Source of the DNA: Nectonema munidae
Taxonomy: Eukaryota; Nematomorpha; Nectonematoida; Nectonematidae
Direction of reading: 5' to 3'
Assembly (NCBI GenBank): GCA_030549495.1
Contig: JAUIRK010000072.1
Coordinates: 141,093-205,092 of the forward strand
Length of the DNA: 64,000 nt
The stretch's first letter is position 1, and each line of letters opens with the position of its first letter. The notes below the pieces were generated by a model. It was not told where the DNA came from and did no database searches. It saw only the letters and a list, made by a program, of their open reading frames with translations. Below are positions 35,701 through 47,360 of the stretch, one piece after another. Both the position numbers and the translations under genes were made by a program.

Positions 35701-38700
35701 TCTTATGTTAATTATGTAGCAAATTTTTCAATTTTGAGTAAAAGGTAAGGTGCAGCAGGTGTATTTTTGTTGACAAGGCACTGATGTACCGCTTATGTCA
35801 AACTATGAACAAATTCGTATCGATGAGGAATCGAATCTAGAGGCTTCCGTGCTATGTACATCATCTCAACCAACCTGCCATGCCACCCATAGACTATGCT
35901 ATAGGGGATATATCAAATTAGTTTTCAAAAAACTTAAGTTATGCTCTAAAATTTTTTAGTTTTTGTTGAAGCTCTATAACTTTTTTTCCTTAAAAGTATA
36001 AAAGGCTAATTATTGCAAAATGTTAACAGTTATTTTACTTTTTGTAGATTTTTGTAGCTTGTATCAATTTAGCTTTTAAACTATTTTTGAATGATGCTGA
36101 GTAAAATGAAATAATGCGATCTTAATTTTTTGTTTGCACAATTATAACTTCGTTTTATACCCTTGCCCCTGAATCAATCACATTTTTTCATATAAATATC
36201 GCAGGGTGTCTAGTAGACTCTTTGCCTTTAGACTACATTCACTCATATAAAACTACCCAACCTTCAGTTATTTGTTTTCTCTATGAATCAAATATCCTTT
36301 CATCAATTCCTGTAATGTGCGTGGTAGACTACTTCATTTTTCAAATGAAAAGCCTATTCCACCCCCTAACATTTTTGGATTTTTTTAAACTAATGTATAT
36401 TCGATGGTTGTAGATAAAAATGCCCCATTAAAAAGTAGAAAAAAATGCCCCCTAATTTTTGATTTTCAGGATTTTTTTAATTATATAAATATTTTTATTT
36501 GGTACCGTTTTGGAAGGCTAAATTTCTAAAATTTCTTAATCTATAGGGTTTTTTCTTTATAAAGTTCTTGAAAACAATAGCAAAGGTACAGATTTGTGGG
36601 AATGTGTTCTTAAAATCAGTTAAAATACAAATTATATTTAGAAAGTGTTCTGATACACACAAAGTCCAAAAATATTTGCTGTTTTATAAAAAAAATTTTG
36701 TATTTAAAAAATTGTCGTATGCTGAGTTTTTTAGTTTATTTTAATTAAATTTAAAATGTTTTAGATGAAAAGTTAACTTGTCATTTACAAAAATCTTTAT
36801 TTGACATATCTTTTTTAAAAATTTTAATTAATAATTTTTTCTGTTGGGGCATTTTTTCCTAATTTTAAATTGGGGAATTTTTTTCGGGGGCATTTTTTCC
36901 TACTTTTTAATTGGGGCATTTTTTCCTAATTTTTAATTGGGGGCATTTTTTCTGCGCACTATATTCGATATGCAAATTTAATTAAAATATTTTCTATAAT
37001 ATTCTATAATAAATAAAAAAAAATATAAAGTAGTTTTATAAATTTAGGACTTTAGGTATGCGCTGAATACACTCAATTTTAAAGGATTGCTTGAATATTT
37101 GGTCTCCCGTGGTATTTCCAGACCACTAATTTTCAAAATTGCAAAAAAAAAATTTCGCCCCCCCCCCCCAATAATTTTGAGGATGTGCACCCCTGATACA
37201 TATGACATATGTGTACTCTAGGCTTGCATATATGGATATATACCTTTTTATAAAAAAACCCAAGTGAGTCTAAAGTTAAATGAAACTGTCAAGTATGGAA
37301 ATTTATTAACAAATTGAACAAAATTAACAATTTTTCAGGGTATGGAACTTTTTGAAATGTTCATTATCAATGCATAATGCAACATCACACTTTTCACATA
37401 TAGTTCTTGTTTTTCTCAAGCATGAAGAAATGGCACATCGTCTAACTTTTTCAACATGTTTTGGCCAATGAGATCTTCCAGATAAGCGAATATTTTCATC
37501 AATTGTACAATTTCCTTTGCTTTTCTTGGATAAAAAATGGGGTTTCTATCTGTCATCAAATATGAAGATGTCACAGATCTTATATACCACAACAAATCCT
37601 CATTTTTATTGTGATTTGCCATTTTATACAACTTGAAAGACGCAGTGAGCAAAGTGGAGAGTATGTTAGTCATATGAGGCCACCACCATTTCTTTGATTT
37701 CACATGAATACGATACATGGCAACGGTTGAGTCAAGCAAATCAACGCCGCCCATCGACTCATTGTAATCTTGTATCAACTTTGGTTGCATAATTTGAATG
37801 TGCTGTCCTTTGTTTGAGCTCCAACGTCTGACTTGGCTAATGGGCTGAACAGTGTGAAAATTTGATAACATTGTGACCTTTGCATTATCTATCCAACGTA
37901 CAGCGATTACACCCATTTTTTCATTGTTCGCCACCGATATAGAACCTCTTTTGACAAGTTTTTCATCCAAAGGCGCTCCACATTGCCTATTTTTCCTCAC
38001 AGTACAGGTTGTAGATAATCCAAGTTTATACAAACTTGATATCAATCTTGTAGAACTAAACCAATTATCGAAAAACAAAGCACAGTTGTCAAAAGATGGA
38101 AGCTGCAAGCATAATTGATGAACAACGCGATCATTAGGAAATTTACCAGAAGTTCCCATTATACCTTTAGCTCCAGAATATGGAATCATATGGTAAGGAT
38201 ACCCATTTTTTCCTGCTAAAATAAAATTTTTGTATCTGAAGCGAACTGATTTGCATCTAATTGTTTGTTTCGCTGAATGTCGACCCGTATAGGGTATCAT
38301 TTGCTTGCTCATCAATTGAGTAGTGAGTGTCGAAAAACCCAAAACTTTTCAAAGAAGCGTTGGCAAGATTATAAAGAGGTCTCACTTTAGCAAGCTTATC
38401 TTCTTTGCACAAAGCTGCTTAATATCATCATTGAAAAGTTTTTCGAAAGCCTCAACAGGCATAATTCCATTGAAATCATCCATTATTTTTTGTCTTGAAT
38501 TCTTTTGCACAATACTTAAATTTTCTGAAGATGGGGAGTTTAAACACGATTGAAAATTGTCTCCTTTTTTCCAACTTTTTTTGCAAGTTTTGAACTAATT
38601 TGAGAGAGAAAAACAATATCGTCAACTTTTTCATTTTCTTCATGTTCTTTTGAAAAATATAAGTCTTGCATACAGCGATCAATATTCTGCAAACTCAGAT

Positions 38701-41700
38701 CAGAGGATATGATGTTTTCAATGGTATTGCTTCTTCAAAACTATTTGATGGAACTTCCACACTTGAACAAATTTCCGGGACTCCAGTCAAGTCTTCTAGA
38801 AAGTCGTCATCAATGTTTTCCTTATCAGTTTCCTCATCATTTTCGGGAGGAATAACAACAATGTCGATTGACTCTGTATTTTCACCTATTGAGTCTAAGG
38901 CACAATGTAAAAATTTGTGTGTATTTTTATCATGAACAGAGAACTTTTTTTCTTTATTATCATAAGCATTATTCTTTTCCTTTCCATAGTTTTCATTGGA
39001 AGCCATATTCACTTTTTGGAGTTTTTCTTGATTTATCAAAGAAAAGTTTCCTCCGTCCCATTCAACATAAACACCAAATTCCTTTACTTGCTTTACAACA
39101 CCATACACTTTGGAGTTATTCAACTTTCCAACAAGATTTGAATATCCCAATCTTCTTTTTTTTAGAAAGATCTTTGCAAACTAAGTTTGTAGCTTGGGTA
39201 CTCACAATGTTTCCTTCCATAAAATTAGCTCTATTATCAACAGAACAATTATTATCGGTAAGAAACAAATATGGATCAATGAAAAATGATGAAAAAAGAA
39301 ACTTAAAATTTTCAAATCAACAGGAAATCTACTAAAATATCAACAAAAATGACAAACTATAAGGAAAAGCTAAAGAGATGTGAAAATGAATGCAGACTTG
39401 CTTATGTACAAAAACAAAAGATGATTGATAGTGACTATGAAACAGAAGACACGCAATCACAATACGAAATTTTTTTCAAAACACGTCATTTTTATCCATT
39501 TGTGAAGAGTAAGAGGAACTGTGATTGATGATAAAAGATAAATTGATGCAAAGAACAAAGCACAAGGCTTTTTTGATAAAGTGCTTCTTTTGTATACGTA
39601 TGTGGACAATAGTCATCCCTAGTGTGCACATATGTTGACATCATATTGTAAATACACAAAGTAAGAATTAAAAAAAAAGTTTACTTTCTCTCATTTTTAA
39701 ACTATTTTCTGAAACATATTTCTAGAATGTATACAATATAAAAGTTTCAAATTTCAACAGTTTGTGAATTTTATGATGTTCAACAAAACATATCTTTTTT
39801 TTGAAGAATTAGTGAAAAATTGTCAATTAGCTTTTATCAAAAAAAATTTTTAAAAATCTTGAATTTTCATGATTATAGTAAAATATCAATTATTATTATT
39901 GATTTGGATGGTAAATTAACTCGGAAAAAATTCTTGATTTTTTTTGATATAATTAATATTGGTTAAAGAAGAAAATATTGAAAAAATATATGAAAATTAT
40001 TTGGTAGATAATGATTTATACCTGTTTTTGTCAAGGTTAACTTTATATGTCTCTTCTTCCTTTAATATGGAAGATAATGTTACTAAACATGAATCTTATG
40101 TAAATTTTTCATTTTGAACAAAAAATGTTTTTCTATTAATAAAATTTTAACTTAAAATTTGTTTCCATTGATTCGCCATCTTTTTGAACATGCTGTAAAT
40201 GTCACATAGAAGTATTTAAAGTTTACGTCAATCAACCTTCATCTAGGGCGACGATTCGCTATATTTTCTTAGTAAACATGAGTGCTATTTCATATACAAT
40301 GTGTAATCAGAAGCTCTCTCAGCTACTATTGTTAATGAAAAAGCAGTTAGCACCTAGCATGCCTTCTTCTCTGGATACTTTTGTCTTCTGGATACGTTTC
40401 GCCTAGAACCGTGCTCTGCACGGGGCGGACAACCCGCGCGCGTTTTGCGGGACCCGCACCCGCAAGGCGGACGTGGGTTGTCCACAGCAACATTTTTGTG
40501 GGGCGGATGCGGGAATTGAAATAGAAAGATATAGCAGGTTTGATTAGCGTGACTGATGCGTGTACAAGAGAAGAAGGAGAAAAATCAAATAAGAATGCAT
40601 ATTTTTGATATATCCATTTTAAAATATTATTCGATAATTCATTTTTTTGTTTTTTTCTTTCGCACATTTTAAATGGCAACGTTACCAACTCAGCAAGCTT
40701 TATCTCATTTGAAATCTGGCTTATATAAAATAATAAGTGTAAATAGATTGAAATCGGTCGTCTGGAAGACGTTTGGTATCGTGGTAAATGAAAAAAACAC
40801 TGATTTGTATTTTGCCGCTTTTAAAGTATCTTCCAAGCTTTCGTTTATTGTGGAAGAAAAACAGGTACTTCTATTCTTAGGAGACACAAGTACAAAATAT
40901 ATCGTAATCAAACTTTACTGACTGATGCTATGAAGCCGGTTTTGAATAATGCTAAAGTTATTCGAAAGCTAAAAACGAAAACATTAAACTGGCATGCGTC
41001 CGTTTTATAGCTAAAGATCTTAGACAATCTATGAATCTACTAAACTAACTAAAGATCTTAGAAAACAAACTATGCAAATTAAAAAAATAGAAATTTGAAA
41101 ACCAAAGGGCAAATCTTTTGCGATTCTATATTCAAAATTTGAAATATTGCAATTGTTGATGAGCTTGAATTGCAGGAAACTAATTGAATTGCGGGCGGAG
41201 CGGTTGCAAATTGATATAATGCGGGGCGGATGCAAACTGAATAATTGCGGGCGGGTGCGGACAACTTTTTACAACCCGCGCAGGGCTCTAATGTATAAGC
41301 AATTATAGCTCATGGAAGCTTTTGCAACTTGGTTTATAACTCAACTCATCAGAGTGTTAAAGCTTTATCAAGCTTCTCCTCCTCTTCGGTTTCCCGAAAA
41401 GATCTAGCCAAGATGATAATAATTACCCTGATGTATCATTTTTAATTTATAAAAAGTGCGAAAAAATGTCTTTTTTTAGAGAAATTTTGTTCCTAGTAAA
41501 TTTTACGACAGCTTAACTTAAAATAAAAAACTCAATATACGTAAAAATATTTTATCCGATTTTAATATGAATGTTATTTTATAGTATTTTAACCTAAACG
41601 CAGAAGCCTTGGTTGATACATATACAGTATTACGACTGAGAAGTCTTTGCACATACATTATTACGACTGAGAAGTCTTTGCACATACATTATTACGACTG

Positions 41701-44700
41701 AGAAGTCTTTGCATATACAGTATTACGACTACAAGTCTTTGGTTTGCAATTGTTTGCTTAAAACATCAGTTGCTTTAGTCTGGGAAAAGGAAGTGTTGCA
41801 TAATTATAAAATATTACTTACACTTGACATTTGATGTGAAACCTAAAATTTCATTTTTCAAAAAACAGTACTAATATAAACAGCATGTTTCTATGCGAAG
41901 CAATTTATGCAATCTTGTTTATGTATTGGAATTTATTGAGTTTTTAGACTGAATGGGTAAACTCACACAACTTATATCAGTGAATTATGCGTACTTTTAG
42001 TTGACATTTATTTAATGCAAAATGTACATAAAATAATTTAAAATATTTTCATGCCAAGTATCTAGTAGGCCTTAAAATCTCCCCGGGAAGCTCAGCTTGA
42101 GAGTCCTTGTTGTGTTGGATGATAGAGAGTGCATCAAAGTGTGCGCCGTTTGATCATCAGCAACAAAAGAGAATGCATCAAGCACGACGACAAGTGGTGG
42201 ATTATTCAGTTCTGAAACTCCTTTAACAAGTGAAGGATATGACGATCTCCCTAACCCTCCCTGAACACAAAACATTGGTGCTTTAAGAGCAATCGTGTCG
42301 CGCATCAGAAAAGGGGTGAAGCGCTCATTCATCACAACTAATGGTTTTCACTTTAATGGAGACGACGAAGTGGAGCGAGGTGCTTCTGTAACGATATTTT
42401 AGGATTCATGACGGACGATACAAGAGAAAGGAAGTCGAGATAAAAAGTGAAAAGAAGGGCATTCAAAGAGCGCGCGTAAGGAAAATAAAATGGTGTTATA
42501 GGCTATGACGAAGGAGATATGAAGAAAGATGAGAGAGTACTTTTATCAGGATGATTGATCAACATGATTCGCTTATGAGACTCCTTTATTTTGGCTCTAC
42601 TCGCATTCGAACTAGAAAATAAAAGAAAATGGGAAGGAATAAAAACAATCGACTACAATTATTAAGTTATTTGAAGGAGCCACTAAAGTAAAAGGATCAA
42701 AGTAAAGTTGAAATACACTCCACCAATCAAATACTACGAATCGAAGCGAGAATTTAATGGCGGCAAATCAGTCTGAGTCGTAGGCCATCAATCAAACGAT
42801 ACTAGAAGTACCCTATTTTATTGAGAACTAAAAGGCAAGGAATAAAAAGACGAAAGTCATTGTCTTTACTTGTTTCTTTTCGGAAGGCGATCCTAATTCG
42901 CTTTTGCACGGAAAATGTATTAGTGCAGATCCTCCTAAAGGTCATCTCTTAACTGACCCTTAATTGAAAAGTGAGCAGCGTTAAAGTTGTAAGGTGAGAT
43001 ATTCATTTAGACCACTGGTTCCCAAGGTGGGGGTAGCGCCCCAAGGGGACACTTTGAAATTCTTGGGGCCTTGTCAAAAATTACGAATAACAAGCACGAG
43101 GCTTTAAATTTCTTCTTGAATGTCATTATCGTGGAATTTGAAAAACTCTAAACACATAACACCTGTAATAGCATTTATTAGAAATTGACATAAAGTTCAC
43201 GTTTCAGAGACATTAAACAAAGAACAAGTTTCTAGTAGAGGTATTTAATATATTTTAGTGCAAGACTGTACGGACACATTAACAAGATAGAAGGCGCTTT
43301 GTTTATTTCGAAATAATTCTACCTAGAAAAGTTACAAAGGACTGAATCTGAAAAAGACAATAATTTATTTGCATTCCCACATATCTCAAGATATTACATT
43401 ACATACCGCTTGAAACATGATGTTCTACCCGAATGCGGCTATGTAACCAAAATATATTATTGCGGCCTATTCAAAAGGCAGTGGCCTGAAGTAGAGATCT
43501 TTTATATTTCTTTCCTTCTAGTTGAATAGAAATGTGTTAGTCACAGTCCTACACGATGGACGTAGTTAGGTTGATTCTTTTAAAAGCGCGCCTTAAAAGA
43601 ATTAATCATCTGAATACGCGGTCATCTGAATACCCTGCTGCATCTATACAGTCGTGTGCAATCAAACTAGCGAATAAATTTCAAAAAGATAATTAGACAC
43701 CTATCCCATTCGATACCTTTTTTGACATTTGAACATCTTAAAAATTGGAAGCGCTAAGATCCTAACACGCCACCAGTAAGAATAAGATCATTTATTTTTG
43801 ATTCCTTACCTTTTTATTATTAAATTATCATCATTTTTACAATCATTTGAAATTCCAATGGACATTGGGCCAGCAGTCTTGTGAGAGGTCCTTGCATTCA
43901 GCTCTGTCCGGCTTTACTCATAAATATGCACAGAATCCTTTTACTTTTGTTTTCGTTTGGTTTAGCGCCACTTTTTGTGCTTAAGAAAAGTGCAGTGTAG
44001 TGTATCGCACTCTACCCCTTTAGCGAGAGAAAAGGGTTAGCTGGTGATGATGATGACGTTACAACAGCCCTTAATCGCTTCTCATCGCCACTTTCTGCTA
44101 TTCATGTATTATAAAAAGCACAACTACACTCCTTCCAATATTTCGGAAATCGGCGCATGTGCTTATCGGTGCACTCCGCACAGCAACTCCCCCAGGCCTT
44201 GCTACGCCGCCCTGATTGCACAAATTAATAAGCAAGGGGGAAGCAGATGAAAAGAATGAACTTACCTGACAGCCAAAATCAACGAGGCTTCTCTGATCGA
44301 CATTTTTGGCTCAAATCCGCTTTTATAGTACTTCGTAAGAATCTTAAATTTTAAAGCTGAGTTATCACATGCAGAAAACATCATTCAAAGTTAAGAAGTA
44401 TGAGTCTCTTTGTTTACAACCCCTTTTTCCCTAAAACTACCAGACATCCTTTTCGTTTTTTTAAATCGGAATGTGGCCCTATTTGGAAGAAAGACAACTA
44501 ACTTATATTGCTCTATCCAGGAAAAAGGCATTACTAGTATGTATATTGTAGATAATTATTATACAAATCAAGCAGAAAGGTCATTCTGAATAGCATTTAC
44601 ATTTCAAACACGTTAGGTCCTAAAGCACGTTTAAAATCTAAACGCTCTTTTTACAGTTTTTGACTATAGACGGTATTGAGGAAAAAGTTTATCAGAAAAA

Positions 44701-47360
44701 GTATTCAACAATAGACCCTAAAATTGTAACTTTGTTAAAAACATGTTTCACAAAATAATTGAAGAATATTCTCACGATTCCAATTAATCGTCGCATTACT
44801 GAAGGATGAGCAAGATACATAAATAAAAGCTTTGGTCAAGGTATGTTTGAATAAAAATAAAAAATTTGGAAAAATGATTAATATTTATTAAGATGAAAAA
44901 CTGTTACTTCTGTTGCTGTAAAATTGTTGAAAAATTGAGACACTTTTGGGTATAGCTTTTTCGATGAGTGTACTAAATATCTTCCTAAAACGACAAAACA
45001 AAGTTAGAATTTGGATGCCAAATGTCTTTCAGAAGAAAAATATCATTTGAAAATCTTTTTTAGCATTTTAACAATTTTTCTAAAAAGTTCAGGACTTTTG
45101 ACATGCTAAAAAAAAGGTTGAAATAAAGTGAGCCTTATTCCTTTAACGAGATAGATAGAGAAATATCAGGGCAAAAAGAAGTGTTAGTTGTAAATACACC
45201 ACTTCTACGCATATGGTTTTCCATTATTAAGTCCATTTTTTACTCAAAAGAGAAGCGTGAAGCTTCCAGGTGCAAATTCAAATTCAATACTAACAACAAC
45301 CAAATTAGACGAAGAAGAAAAAGTTTTTCTTTGCGTTATCAAATCTTAAGTTGAGATAAAAATAAATGCGTTGCTTATTCCGAAAGAGCATCATTGCGCT
45401 AGAGATGCGTAAAACAAAAAGATGCATTCAGCAGGTGCAACTACACACGAAACTGGGAAGGCGGCATTTTGGACATGCGAGCACGCACAAAAACCGTTTT
45501 GGCAGTCAGATCGAGGCTGGAAGTGGTGCAAATCGCAAAAAATTGGAGGGCAGTTTGTTTGCTTTAAAAATTAAGCATAACCAAGAACAAAATTTGCAAA
45601 ACTTTAAAAATAACTGCCATTTTTATCTCTTTTTCAAATAAAATAAAATACTTTTATGGAATATAAAACCTTGCATTGAATCTCTTTTGAGAACACATGC
45701 TTTTCTAAAGTGCCATGGTGGCAGGGAAGACTAACGCGATGATAAGAAGGCGAGGGCCTGCGTTTTGGAGTCAGAGTCGGGAGCCGCGCCTTTTGAGAAG
45801 GAGTCCGAGCCGTAATAATTATTGCGACTGCGATTTCATAAATAGTTATTCTTACATTTTAAAATGTTGTCTTAGATAAAAAGGTTATAGTAGACAATAA
45901 ATTGAAAATCTTTTGAAGACAATACAAGAAAGACCTTAAACTACAAATACGAACCAATATAACATTTGGTTGAAGAAAATAGATTAAACATCTTCCTTGC
46001 AACACAAAGTAAAAATGTCTAAAATGCAGGAAATCTTTCAATGCCTGTCTAAAATTTGCATTCACAAACGACCTTGAAATATGGACGTCATCACGCTTTT
46101 TGAAAATTTATATTTCAAACAGATAAGTTGATGCTGTATAATTATAAATTTTTAAAGTCAAGTGGCAAAATTATACATAGGTAAAGTCATTAATGTTAAA
46201 AAGAGTGTACATAAATAGAGTTGCAGTCTCAAATATTACAATAGAAGTCGGCTGCAAAAAAGTATAAGTGGAGTCAGGGTAGCAAAATATTTTCCGACTC
46301 TACAATCCTGGGAGGGGTGTATTGAAATTGAATTATGGCGTTAATTTGTTCATGAAGAGAAAATCAAAAGATAAAATCACTTTTTTAGGAATCGCTATCG
46401 AGCATACAATAAATAAAATCTTTCAATGAAGAATGTCAACTGATTATTATTATTTCCTAAGCTATATTCAACGGTTATCAGAAAAGTTTGCGAACCATGT
46501 GGTATTTATAAACAGTTAGACTGCTCGATTAGGCATAAAAACAAGAATGCAATGCCATTAGTAGAGCATAAAGAATAGAAGTGTCAGAGGTCATCAACGT
46601 GTTACATATGCGTTAGAAGAAGAGAGGGCAAGTTGGCACTATAATAATTTTGCGTTACCCAATATTACCCATTATATATATATATATATATCGGGTAACT
46701 AGATTGAGATTATTCTTCCGTGAAATTGTCCTACAATGTTGGTGTGAAAAATTGATTTACGTAAGAAAATGGTAGCACATTGGTCGGTCCTCTCTCGAAT
46801 GCAAACCTTACTAAATCTGAGCGCTAAATTTTCTTTCATGTGAAATAGGATTTGAAAAAAGCTGAGATCAATGCAAATCTTTTCACACTAAAGAATTTTG
46901 CCACATTTTTGAAACTGACATGAAATTAAAATGTCTACTCTCTCCCTAAAATGAGGAAATCTTAGATTTTTTTTTGAAAAATGAAGTCATTGTTTAAAAA
47001 TTATAACCAAGAACTTAATTTCAACATCACATTCATGAAAAACAGCAATAAAGATGATGACATGCAATAAATTGGTGGTTTGTCGACATATTCTAAAAGA
47101 TAATTTTGCGAGAAACTTTAGTGCGTTTTAATATTTATTATTGATGTTAAGTTTAATATGCTATGCGATTATAGAGAGAAATAAAAAAGTAGAGTGACAA
47201 AGCAATACGAAAATTCTAAATATTTTAAGGTTGGCAAAATATAAATAAAAATCAAAATTTATTTCTTTGGAAAAAAACTTAATTTTTAATAAGCAAAAAA
47301 AGAAAAGTTACCTGCAAACGCTGCGGTAGCCAAACCAACTCCCGCAATAAACAGAGAAGA
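29777..47360 (-). CDS. Tim14: Tim14/DNAJC19, mitochondrial import J-protein
   Basis: The exons are 47,360-47,312 (SSLFIAGVGLATAAFAG, the N-terminal membrane segment), 44,356-44,266 (YYKSGFEPKMSIREASLILA), 42,611-42,541 (KRIMLINHPDK) and 29,844-29,777 (GSPYIAAKINEAKDLLESNK, F, stop). All have AG acceptors, and the first three end at GT donors. The last three join in phase to a J-like domain with the HPD motif that stimulates mtHsp70. The protein anchors in the inner membrane and works in the PAM motor of the TIM23 translocase. An initiator exon and one exon between 47,312 and 44,356 (family residues after FAGR) were not found. The intron 42,540-29,845 holds a hAT, a piggyBac and more. Identity is secure. 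Confidence 0.93.
30619..30660 (-). mobile_element. Possible Penelope-like terminal fragment
   Basis: On the minus strand TCTGAAGAAGCCCTGATGAG followed by GTGAGATATTACG resembles the ends of Penelope-like elements, which often carry a hammerhead ribozyme core (CTGATGA...CGAAAC). The CGAAAC part is not seen, so no active ribozyme is claimed. Confidence 0.3.
31446..31529. mobile_element. Right terminus of a decayed hAT
   Basis: Reading inward from 31,529 on the minus strand, the sequence is CAGGTATGTCAAACTCGGAG, the well-known CAGGxxTGTCAAACTC hAT terminal pattern, followed by GGGCC-rich DNA. The left partner was not found, and no transposase is recognised between 29,205 and 33,977. Confidence 0.45.
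31530..33977. other. Intron DNA of Tim14, no further gene seen
   Basis: Apart from a short direct repeat GGGTGGCTATTCTTCAG (about 33,014 and 33,052) and a TTAACCCATTAATGCC word at 33,834 that resembles piggyBac-type ends, nothing structured was recognised. Confidence 0.4.
34461..34658. mobile_element. Nested hAT-type MITE, 198 bp
   Basis: The ends CAGTGACGTAGCTA and (reverse complement of the right end) CAGTGGTGTAGCCA form the classic hAT MITE terminus. The flanks CTTCTCTC and CTTCTGTC (34,453-34,460 and 34,659-34,666) match at 7 of 8 bases. The left half is also in hAT copy 1 at about 24,820, so this insertion predates the split of the two copies. Confidence 0.8.
35160..35507. mobile_element. 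MITE with 42-bp internal minisatellite
   Basis: The terminal inverted repeat of about 21 bp begins GGTC and contains GACATTTCGCCCC at both ends (18 of 21 bases match). Copy 1 has the empty site GTTAGTTTAAATAATT; here GTTAGTTT precedes and GTTATTTAAAT follows the element. Inside are four copies of a 42-bp unit (GGACAATTCGCCCCATTATT and onward) from about 35,167 to 35,340. The unit length is a multiple of three, which creates a spurious repeat-peptide frame. Confidence 0.8.
35816..35895 (-). repeat. tRNA-derived SINE head inside hAT copy 2
   Basis: This is the counterpart of 27,990-28,070, with the same box A-like and box B-like words on the minus strand and a few substitutions. It is an inherited part of the hAT family, not an independent insertion. 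Confidence 0.6.
36406..36959. mobile_element. MITE with 10-bp TSD and ATGCCCC ends
   Basis: TATATTCGAT occurs at 36,396-36,405 and again at 36,960-36,969. Copy 1 has the uninterrupted TGTATATTCTGCAAATTT at about 28,597. Both ends carry AGA(T)AAAAATGCCCC in inverted orientation. Near the right end the word TTAATTGGGGCATTTTTTCC recurs three to four times. A 9-10 bp duplication suggests the Mutator superfamily. No coding. Confidence 0.8.
37324..39220 (-). pseudogene. piggyBac transposase, broken copy
   Basis: The N-terminus begins at 39,220 (MEGNIVSTQATNL) and shifts frame near 39,160 into GKLNNSKVYGVVKQVKEFGV. The catalytic core from 38,342 reads YHMIPYSGAKG, FDNCALFFDNWFSSTRLI, CTVRKNR and DYNESMGGVDLLDS, holding two of the three piggyBac aspartates. 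After the stop at 37,416 the next frame continues as a C-terminal cysteine finger (RRCAISSCLRKTR then CEKCDVALC) to 37,324. The piece 38,690-38,345 is frame-broken. There are about four breaks. TTAA ends were not located. It sits just right of hAT copy 2 in the Tim14 intron. Confidence 0.8.
39221..40403. other. Non-coding intron DNA
   Basis: Upstream flank of the piggyBac remnant and AT-rich DNA. No gene, terminal repeat or RNA gene was recognised. Confidence 0.4.
40404..41290 (+). mobile_element. hAT-like element with BED-finger remnant
   Basis: The ends TAGAACCGTGC and (reverse complement) TAGAGCCCTGC are inverted, and both are followed by strikingly GC-rich blocks (GCGGACAACCCGC and GTGCGGACAAC). 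A plus-strand frame at 40,673-40,921 reads VVWKTFGIVVNEKNTDLYFA, resembling the start of the BED zinc finger of hobo-like transposases, but the finger cysteines are lost after a frame change. The rest of the transposase is missing. No target duplication is visible. Confidence 0.6.
41619..41742. repeat. 31-bp minisatellite, four copies
   Basis: Units start at 41,619, 41,650, 41,681 and 41,712 with the pattern CAyATACA.TATTACGACTG followed by AGAAGTCTTTG. The middle units are identical, suggesting recent expansion. Confidence 0.9.
42072..42335 (-). other. Unidentified 87-codon open frame in a Tim14 intron
   Basis: This is a GC-richer open frame on the minus strand (LKAPMFCVQGGLGRSSYPSL, then LNNPPLVVVLDAFSFVADDQ, ending LKLSFPGRF). 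It lies between Tim14 exons and has the base composition of host coding DNA. I do not recognise it. It could be a retrocopied gene piece, a transposon ORF piece or a gene nested in the intron. No splice sites could be assigned with confidence. Confidence 0.3.
42612..44265. other. Tim14 intron with a hAT-type terminus
   Basis: At 43,014 CACTGGTTCCCAAGG followed by TGGGGGTAGCGCCCC matches the CAGTGGTTCCCAAA.TGGGGG hAT terminal pattern. The partner end was not found. The remainder shows nothing coding. Confidence 0.4.
45740..46315. mobile_element. Possible GAGTCGG-ended MITE
   Basis: GGAGTCAGAGTCGG at about 45,758 and CCGACTCTACAATCC at about 46,292 are inverted relatives, and the stretch between is AT-rich and non-coding. 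No target duplication was found, so the boundaries are tentative. Confidence 0.3.
46672..46694. repeat. (TA)n microsatellite
   Basis: A run of about eleven TA units, flanked by GTTACCC on the left and GGGTAAC on the right, making a short palindrome around it. Confidence 0.7.

Larger units (their letters stand above)
33978..37195 (+). mobile_element. Long non-autonomous hAT, copy 2, TSD ATACATAT
   Basis: The perfect 8-bp duplication ATACATAT lies at 33,970-33,977 and 37,196-37,203. The ends CAGGGGCGCACATCC and GGATGTGCACCCCTG are inverted repeats, each followed inward by a long C or G tract and AATAATTTT. It is 3,218 bp, non-coding, in the last intron of Tim14. It carries three nested elements (34,461-34,658; 35,160-35,507; 36,406-36,959), of which the last two are absent from copy 1. 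Confidence 0.93.

Noticed and set aside
45859-46065. Missing Tim14 exon (FVNANFRQALKDF) between 47,312 and 44,356
   Set aside because: An AG acceptor and a GGT CGT start fit the expected Gly-Arg, but the required phase runs into a stop after one more codon. The readable frame is out of phase.
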